26,931 nt of DNA from Erysipelotrichaceae bacterium (lineage in GTDB: Bacteria > Bacillota_I > Bacilli_A > Erysipelotrichales > Erysipelotrichaceae). The translations under genes were made by a program, and so were the position numbers. Of this stretch, positions 23,076 to 26,931 are shown one piece after another. Below the pieces are notes generated by a model. That model made no database searches and had not been told where the DNA came from. It worked only from the letters and a program-made list of their open reading frames with translations. Where the stretch lies: positions 1-26,931 of the forward strand of contig JAFZBT010000177.1 in the NCBI GenBank assembly GCA_017561615.1, in the 5' to 3' direction. Numbering within the stretch: position 1 is the stretch's first letter; each line of letters begins with the position of its first letter.

Positions 23076-24353
23076 CTAATGGCCGTTTTTACCGCCGGGT
23101 TTCTGGCCTCCCTGACCTCCGGGCTGCTGGCTGCCGGGGAAACCTCCCTGACCGCCCATGAACTGGTTGGTGATCTCACTTACCTGCTGGCCGTTGGTGT
23201 AGACGGTTCCGCCGGTGAAGGAGCAGCAGCCGTCATAGTCGAAACATGACTGTCCGGTTACGCTGATGGTGCCGCCTTCGATGAACAGATCGCCGTTGAC
23301 GTCGACGCCGTCGGTATCGCCCTGGCCCATGGTGATGGTGACATTGCCGCCGGTGAAGCGGGCAAAGCAGTAGTAGCTCTCGCTCTTGCGGGAAGCGTTG
23401 ATGCCGTCATCGGAAGCGCTGATGGTTACAGTACCATCATTGATCACCACCTCGGTGGCTTCGAGTCCTTCCGCCGCTGTGATGGTCAGGCTGCCGCCGT
23501 CGATCTGCAGCAGGGTAGTGGCGTGAACGGCGTCATCCCCGGCGCTGATGCTCAGACTTCCAGAGGCAATGTAGATGTAGCCGGTGGTATCATCGTCATC
23601 ATCCTCGGCATGCAGGCCATCATCCTCGGTGGTGATGGATATGCTGCCATCGGCAATGCGGATGGAATCGTTGGCTCTGAGGGCATTATTTGCACAGGTT
23701 ATCTCATAGCTGCCGCCGGTGATTTTCAGGTCATCCTTGGTCTTGACAGCGTTGTCGGATGAGACGATGACCAGCTTGCCGGTGCCGTTGAGCACCAGGT
23801 CGTCCTTGGAATAGATCACGGCATCGGCCTTTTCATCTTCTGAGTAGCTGAACTGTCCGGTTACGGTCAGCGAGCTGTCTGAACCGGCAGTGGTAATGAA
23901 GACCTTGTCGGCGCTCTTTACGTAAATGCAGGGCTTGCCGGAGTTGGTGATGGTCAGTCCGTCAAGGACCAGCTGGACCTTGGCGCCCTCTTCCGCCTTG
24001 ACGGTTACCGTGACGTTTTCCGCCCGGCCGCTGAGCACATAGACGCCCTCGGCGGTAATGGTGATGTCCTGGCCGTCGGCTACGCTGAGGTATGCCGCGT
24101 CGCCGAGATCGGCCTGCTGGCTGAGATCGCGCTCGCTGAACTGTTCCTCAGTGTTGAGGCTGACTGTCTCGGTTGAGGTCTGCGGCGTACTGAAGGGGTC
24201 ATTGCCGTTCTGTCCGGATGGGAAAGACGGCTGGCCGGAGGGGAAGACTGGCTGATTGCCGGCCGGAAGATTGTTATTCTGAGCTGAGCAGCCCATCAGA
24301 GAGACGGCAGTCAGCAGTGACAGGAATGTCAGAGTGATCTTTCTTGTTTTCAT
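23076..24353 (-). CDS. Secreted lipoprotein with carbohydrate-binding-type beta-helix repeats
   Basis: A 425-residue lipoprotein: the signal peptide ends in LMGC with lipidated Cys22. After a Pro/Gly/Ser-rich linker (about 26-60) the main part (about 85-395) is made of repeated strands such as DDLVLNGTGKLVI, DDLKITGGSYEI, DSIRIADGSISI and DGINASRKS, a parallel beta-helix pattern like the 'carbohydrate-binding domain' family (DUF4353-type) from memory. An Asp run (DDDDD) and a Gly/Pro/Gln-rich tail (about 395-425) are present. It is last in the VTC/DUF4956 cluster but has its own promoter. It probably sits outside the membrane; whether it binds a sugar or polyphosphate is not known. Confidence 0.85.
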   Translation of the reverse strand: MKTRKITLTFLSLLTAVSLMGCSAQNNNLPAGNQPVFPSGQPSFPSGQNGNDPFSTPQTSTETVSLNTEEQFSERDLSQQADLGDAAYLSVADGQDITITAEGVYVLSGRAENVTVTVKAEEGAKVQLVLDGLTITNSGKPCIYVKSADKVFITTAGSDSSLTVTGQFSYSEDEKADAVIYSKDDLVLNGTGKLVIVSSDNAVKTKDDLKITGGSYEITCANNALRANDSIRIADGSISITTEDDGLHAEDDDDDTTGYIYIASGSLSISAGDDAVHATTLLQIDGGSLTITAAEGLEATEVVINDGTVTISASDDGINASRKSESYYCFARFTGGNVTITMGQGDTDGVDVNGDLFIEGGTISVTGQSCFDYDGCCSFTGGTVYTNGQQVSEITNQFMGGQGGFPGSQQPGGQGGQKPGGKNGH

Positions 24354-24402
24354 TGGTTGTACCTCCCTGCCGCTTATGGTGCGGCTGATAAGATGCGCGT
24401 TT

Positions 24403-24422
24403 CATATAATGATAATTATATG
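24403..24422. promoter_or_regulatory. Perfect dyad over the -10 of the lipoprotein gene
   Basis: CATATAAT, GATA, ATTATATG: perfect eight-base arms. TATAAT hexamers face both ways (24405-24410 on plus, 24420-24415 on minus). The ATAATGATAATTAT core partly resembles Fur-family boxes (13 of 19 bases of the E. coli Fur box by my count). A metalloregulator is possible but unproven. Confidence 0.4.
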
Positions 24423-24442
24423 GTAACGGATGATTGTGTAAA
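24415..24442 (-). promoter_or_regulatory. Promoter of the lipoprotein gene
   Basis: On the minus strand TTTACA (24442-24437), a 16-base spacer and TATAAT (24420-24415). It lies in the 107-base gap after the DUF4956 gene. A small hairpin (GCCGC/GCGGC) lies between it and GGGAGG, the ribosome binding site. Confidence 0.65.
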
Positions 24443-24460
24443 TCTGATGTTAAATGACGC

Positions 24461-25132
24461 TTACTGACCGATTTCCGGCAATGTGCCGATGGAAATCTCC
24501 AGATTGGCATTGCGGACGCGCAGTTCATTGATGAAGCTGCGGCTGTCGGAAGGCTGACGCAGGACGACATCGTAGGTCAGTCTGAACAGCGATCCCATGT
24601 TGGTAGTCCTGACGGAGAGCAGTTCGCAGTAGCTGGTATAACGGTCCATGATCTCGCTCAGTTCGCTTTCGTAATCCAGGCCTTCCGGTACGGTGATCCG
24701 TAATTCCCGGTGGCCGGCAGACAGAGCTGAGGAAAAGACCTTATGGAAGATCATCATGATGGCGATGATGATCAGACAGAACAGTACGGCAAAGCCGAGA
24801 TAGCCGATCGCACAGGCCAGACCGACGGCCACGGCAACGAAGATCAAAAGGATGTCCTCCGCCTTATACTGCAGGGAGCGGAAGCGGACGAAGCTGAAGG
24901 CTCCGGCGACCGCCAGACCGGTACCGATGTTGCCGTTGACCATCATGATGACGGTCTGGGTGACCACCGGCATCAGCACCAGGGTCAGGCTGTATGACGG
25001 GTCGTTGCGGCATACCCGGCTGTAGACCAGCGCTAACAGCGAACCGATGAAGATGGAAACTAACGAGCAGAGCAGGTAGTCTGTAAGGGTAAATGAACTG
25101 GTGAAGATCGGTGAGAATAATATTTCGAGCAT
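24461..25132 (-). CDS. DUF4956 membrane protein
   Basis: A 223-residue membrane protein with about four or five segments (near 16-38, 47-67, 72-88, 94-112, 113-131) and a soluble C-terminal domain (about 140-223). The GNIGTGLAVAGAFSFVRFRSLQYKAEDILLIFVAVAVGLA stretch is the DUF4956 signature (given here only as positions 67-105). Family members recur beside VTC polyphosphate polymerase genes. ATG 25132 is the first Met and gives the typical family N-terminus; AAAGGAG lies about 10 bases upstream. The gene's first 73 bases overlap the 3' end of the VTC gene in another frame. Function in the cluster, perhaps moving or organising the product, is inferred. Confidence 0.88.
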   Translation of the reverse strand: MLEILFSPIFTSSFTLTDYLLCSLVSIFIGSLLALVYSRVCRNDPSYSLTLVLMPVVTQTVIMMVNGNIGTGLAVAGAFSFVRFRSLQYKAEDILLIFVAVAVGLACAIGYLGFAVLFCLIIIAIMMIFHKVFSSALSAGHRELRITVPEGLDYESELSEIMDRYTSYCELLSVRTTNMGSLFRLTYDVVLRQPSDSRSFINELRVRNANLEISIGTLPEIGQ

Positions 25133-25830
25133 TTTCGGCTTACTCCTTTCATTAGATACTTTTCATAGACGGCTCCGTATTTGGAGAAGCTGGACGGGTA
25201 GACGTTCAGAGAATCGAGAACGCCGGTCAGCCACAGGGGCATGGCGGTCAGGGTCTTGACTTCCATGATGCGGCTGCCGCTGTCCAGAACGGTTCCTTCC
25301 GGATTGCTGTTGGTGAGAGCGATGTTGCTCAGGCTGAAGCGGACATCGCGGTCAAAGGTAATGCGCAGATCCGGCTGGTCAGCTGAGACAAATGAATCTC
25401 TCTGATAACAGATCAGCACCTTCGGCTGCAGCTGACAGCTGGTGCGCAGGTAGTCGATCTCATTCATGATCTGGCTGTCCATGGGCTTGCGGTCAAAGAC
25501 GGTGTAGTTCAGCGCCTGGCGGTAAGTCATGTCCTGACGGCGCTTATAACAGATGCCGCGGCACTTCTTCTTGATCTCCAGAAAGACGGGAGAATCGTCG
25601 CTTACTTCGCCATAGCTGCGCAGTCTCAGTTTTTCCTTATAGGCCGGCTTGTCCAGCGAATTCCTGACCAGCCGGAAGTCCCCGGAATCGAAGTAGATGG
25701 AACGAATTTCCGAATGGGGATACAGGTCGGGACTCAGATGAGGACCGATCAGCTTCATCAGCTGATCGTACTGACCGTCAGTCAGAACGTACTTGGCTTC
25801 CACCCTCTCGAAGATCTGCTGATATTCCAT
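25060..25830 (-). CDS. VTC-domain polyphosphate polymerase
   Basis: A 256-residue cytoplasmic enzyme with the tunnel fold of yeast Vtc4 (polyphosphate from ATP). Matching residues are Lys13 (RVEAKY), Arg43 (EIRSIYFDS), Lys67/Arg69/Arg71 (KLRLRSY), Glu85/Lys87 (VFLEIKKK), Arg97/98, Arg156 and Arg161 (LRITFDRDVRF), Glu190/Lys192 (IMEVK) and Lys217 (SFSKYG). All charged positions I can recall are kept, so activity is likely. ATG 25830 follows AGGAGGTG; an in-frame GTG at 25839 overlaps that site. The last 24 residues (from Cys234) are read from the start of the DUF4956 gene and look like a run-on extension. Upstream promoter is weak (TACAAT, 25862-25857). Confidence 0.9.
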   Translation of the reverse strand: MEYQQIFERVEAKYVLTDGQYDQLMKLIGPHLSPDLYPHSEIRSIYFDSGDFRLVRNSLDKPAYKEKLRLRSYGEVSDDSPVFLEIKKKCRGICYKRRQDMTYRQALNYTVFDRKPMDSQIMNEIDYLRTSCQLQPKVLICYQRDSFVSADQPDLRITFDRDVRFSLSNIALTNSNPEGTVLDSGSRIMEVKTLTAMPLWLTGVLDSLNVYPSSFSKYGAVYEKYLMKGVSRKCSKYYSHRSSPVHLPLQTTCSAR

Positions 25831-25987
25831 GGTCCACACCTCCTTTGGATGGCTTCATTGTATAAGGGCAAGGTCAAAAAGAACTGAAGGAAAAGTGAAA
25901 AACAGATAAATAATTGTGAAGATTCTGTGTATAATTGAAGCCGGACATCACACATTTTCCGATTGCCTGAAAACGGGAAAATCGCTG

Positions 25988-26016
25988 TTGACAGCGGGCA
26001 GGGTGTCTGTTAAGAT
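25988..26016 (+). promoter_or_regulatory. infC operon promoter
   Basis: A consensus TTGACA (25988-25993), a 17-base spacer ending in TGT, and TAAGAT (26011-26016). The transcript starts near 26023, giving a leader of about 139 bases. The 125 bases between the VTC promoter and this one hold no gene; a possible second -10 (TATAAT, 25930-25935) lacks a -35. Confidence 0.85.
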
Positions 26017-26022
26017 ATACGG

Positions 26023-26161
26023 GTAAAGAAACGTGGAAAGAAGAAGCACCCCTTCTCACCTGATGGCCCCCAGGGTCATAGGTAAATGCCGCTAATCATC
26101 TGTGGATTGATTTTTGGTGGGTGCAAGCCCACTTTTCTTTAGAAAGAAAGAGGTGTTGCGT
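26023..26161 (+). ncRNA. L20-type autoregulatory leader of infC-rpmI-rplT
   Basis: The leader contains a hairpin ACCT(G)ATGGCCC/GGGTCATAGGT (26058-26083) of the L20-binding type and a terminator GTGGGT/GCCCAC (26117-26132) followed by TTTTCTTT. The left terminator arm can instead pair with GCACCC (26046-26051) to GGGTGC (26119-26124), giving an antiterminator. Free ribosomal protein L20 is known to favour the terminator in Bacillota. Assignment to the L20 leader family is from structure and position, not from a search. Confidence 0.8.
26117..26140 (+). terminator. Regulated terminator in the infC leader
   Basis: The six-base-pair stem GTGGGT/GCCCAC (one U-G pair) with a GCAA loop precedes TTTTCTTT, 22 bases before infC. 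It is the stop switch of the L20 leader. Confidence 0.82.
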
Positions 26162-26686
26162 ATCAGCAAGAAGAATCAGAATGACGATTTAGTCAACGAG
26201 AGTATTCGCTTCAAGGAAGTACTGGTTATTGCGCCCAATGGCGATTCATTGGGAATTCTGACTCGTAACGAGGCTCTGGACAGAGCTTACGGTTACGATC
26301 TCGATCTCGTCTGCGTAGCCCCCAAGGCCACGCCTCCGGTATGCAAGATACTGGACTACGGCAGATATCGCTTTGAACAGCAGAAAAAGGCGAAGGAAGC
26401 CAAGAAGAATCAGCGGACGACCGAACTCAAGGCCATGAGGCTTTCACCGGTCATCGATGTCAATGACTTCAACACCAAGGTCAAGCAGGCCAACAAGTGG
26501 CTGATCGACGGCAACAAGGTCAAGATCGACATGCGCTTCCGCGCCAGAATGATTACTCGTCAGGAAGTTGGCAAAAAGATCATGAATGATTTCATTGCTG
26601 AACTCAGCGAAGTGGCAAACATTGAAAAGCAGCCTCTGTTGGAAGGCAATACACTGAGCTGCACTTTGTCACCGATCAAGAAATAG
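26162..26686 (+). CDS. infC: Translation initiation factor IF-3 with an ATC start
   Basis: A 174-residue two-domain factor that discriminates start codons on the 30S subunit. The N-domain ([17 protein letters not shown]...) and Lys-rich linker ([14 protein letters not shown]) lead to the C-domain ([12 protein letters not shown], residues to 174). I place the start at ATC 26162: GAGGTG (26150-26155) is six bases upstream, whereas in-frame GTG 26153 and TTG 26156 overlap or touch this site. Rare starts (AUU, AUC, AUA) are known for infC, allowing IF-3 to limit its own synthesis. First gene of infC-rpmI-rplT. Confidence 0.93.
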   Translation: MSKKNQNDDLVNESIRFKEVLVIAPNGDSLGILTRNEALDRAYGYDLDLVCVAPKATPPVCKILDYGRYRFEQQKKAKEAKKNQRTTELKAMRLSPVIDVNDFNTKVKQANKWLIDGNKVKIDMRFRARMITRQEVGKKIMNDFIAELSEVANIEKQPLLEGNTLSCTLSPIKK

Positions 26687-26697
26687 GAGGAAAAGTT

Positions 26698-26892
26698 ATG
26701 CCTAAAATGAAGACCAAGAGAGCCCTGGCTAAGAGAGTCAAGGTAACCGGCAGCGGCAAGCTGAAGAGACATCATGCCTATACTTCTCATCTGGCTCCCA
26801 GAAAGACCCACAAGCAGAAAGTGCATCTGAGAAAATCCGCACTTATTTCAAACAGCGATTACAAGCGTGTAAAGACGCTGATCCAGCTGTAG
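26698..26892 (+). CDS. rpmI: Ribosomal protein bL35
   Basis: A 64-residue very basic protein of the large subunit. The start ([20 protein letters not shown]) and the [11 protein letters not shown] block are typical of bL35. GGAGG lies eight bases upstream. It lies between infC and rplT in the usual order. Confidence 0.97.
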   Translation: MPKMKTKRALAKRVKVTGSGKLKRHHAYTSHLAPRKTHKQKVHLRKSALISNSDYKRVKTLIQL

Positions 26893-26905
26893 GAGGAATT
26901 GAATA

Positions 26906-26931
26906 ATGGCAAGAGTTAAAACCGGTCCCGT
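26906..26931 (+). CDS. rplT: Ribosomal protein bL20, 5' end
   Basis: The first eight codons (MARVKTGP) are present before the window ends. They match the conserved bL20 start, with GGAGG 8 bases upstream. bL20 is also the expected regulator of the leader at 26023-26161. Confidence 0.93.

Noticed and set aside
24274..24570. Leftward reading frame between the DUF4956 and lipoprotein genes
   Set aside because: It is a different-frame shadow of both genes, covering the promoter and ribosome binding site of the lipoprotein gene.
25060..25132. VTC-DUF4956 fusion or frameshift
   Set aside because: Both proteins start and end normally in separate frames with their own ribosome binding sites, so this is an overlap rather than a fusion; the VTC tail is noted as a possible run-on.
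25874..26059. Leftward 61-residue frame upstream of infC
   Set aside because: It crosses the infC promoter and has no ribosome binding site or recognisable sequence.
26114..26161. Earlier TTG start for infC at 26114
   Set aside because: This stretch is the leader terminator; translating it would give residues unrelated to the IF-3 N-terminus.
1..26931. CRISPR array, insertion sequence, prophage or replication origin
   Set aside because: No regular repeats with spacers, transposase or integrase genes, or DnaA-box clusters were seen by reading; a repeat search would be needed to exclude small elements.

Overview
The window looks like chromosomal DNA from a low-to-middle GC member of the Bacillota. 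My best guess is an Erysipelotrichales-type gut or oral Firmicute, at moderate to low confidence and with no phylogenetic test. Pointers are the sufCDSUB operon with a SufU scaffold, a T-box leader before leuS, a CIRCE operator, an infC-rpmI-rplT operon with an L20-type leader, PrsA-like foldases, strong GGAGG ribosome binding sites and TTGACA/TATAAT promoters with many extended -10 (TGn) elements. I see no insertion sequence, phage gene or CRISPR array, and genes are tightly packed on both strands.

Layout. (1) 1-5043: the first codons of a leftward gene, a WYL regulator, htpG under a CIRCE operator, then an operon of an RlmI-type rRNA methyltransferase and a histidine-phosphatase-like protein. 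(2) 5081-9349: tRNA-Glu(CTC), an unknown multi-pass membrane protein, leftward pepV with a small helical partner, an unknown membrane-anchored protein, a MazG-like pyrophosphohydrolase and tRNA-Trp. (3) 9368-11252: two leftward PrsA-like foldase genes. (4) 11397-16426: the SUF iron-sulfur operon (sufC, sufD, sufS, sufU, sufB and a small unknown gene). (5) 16579-20374: a leftward radical SAM gene that appears leaderless, then a rightward MBOAT acyltransferase / DHHW protein pair, probably for O-acylation of a surface polymer. (6) 20375-23022: T-box leader and leuS. (7) 23076-25830: a leftward cluster of a VTC-type polyphosphate polymerase, a DUF4956 membrane protein and a secreted carbohydrate-binding-type lipoprotein. 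(8) 25988-26931: L20-type leader, infC with an apparent AUC start, rpmI and the start of rplT.

Much of the window is housekeeping: protein folding (HtpG, PrsA-like proteins), Fe-S assembly, tRNA charging and ribosome biogenesis. Four regulatory devices can be read directly: CIRCE at htpG, a perfect dyad at the suf promoter, and mutually exclusive terminator/antiterminator pairings in the leuS T-box and the infC leader.

The best candidate for a poorly described system is the VTC/DUF4956/lipoprotein cluster. This gene set recurs in many bacteria but, as far as I know, has no settled function; here it has an unusual 73-base overlap between its first two genes. Other oddities are a histidine phosphatase lacking its second catalytic His, parvulin-like foldases lacking the usual His pair, a variant KMSKS loop in LeuRS, and a radical SAM gene with no room for a ribosome binding site.
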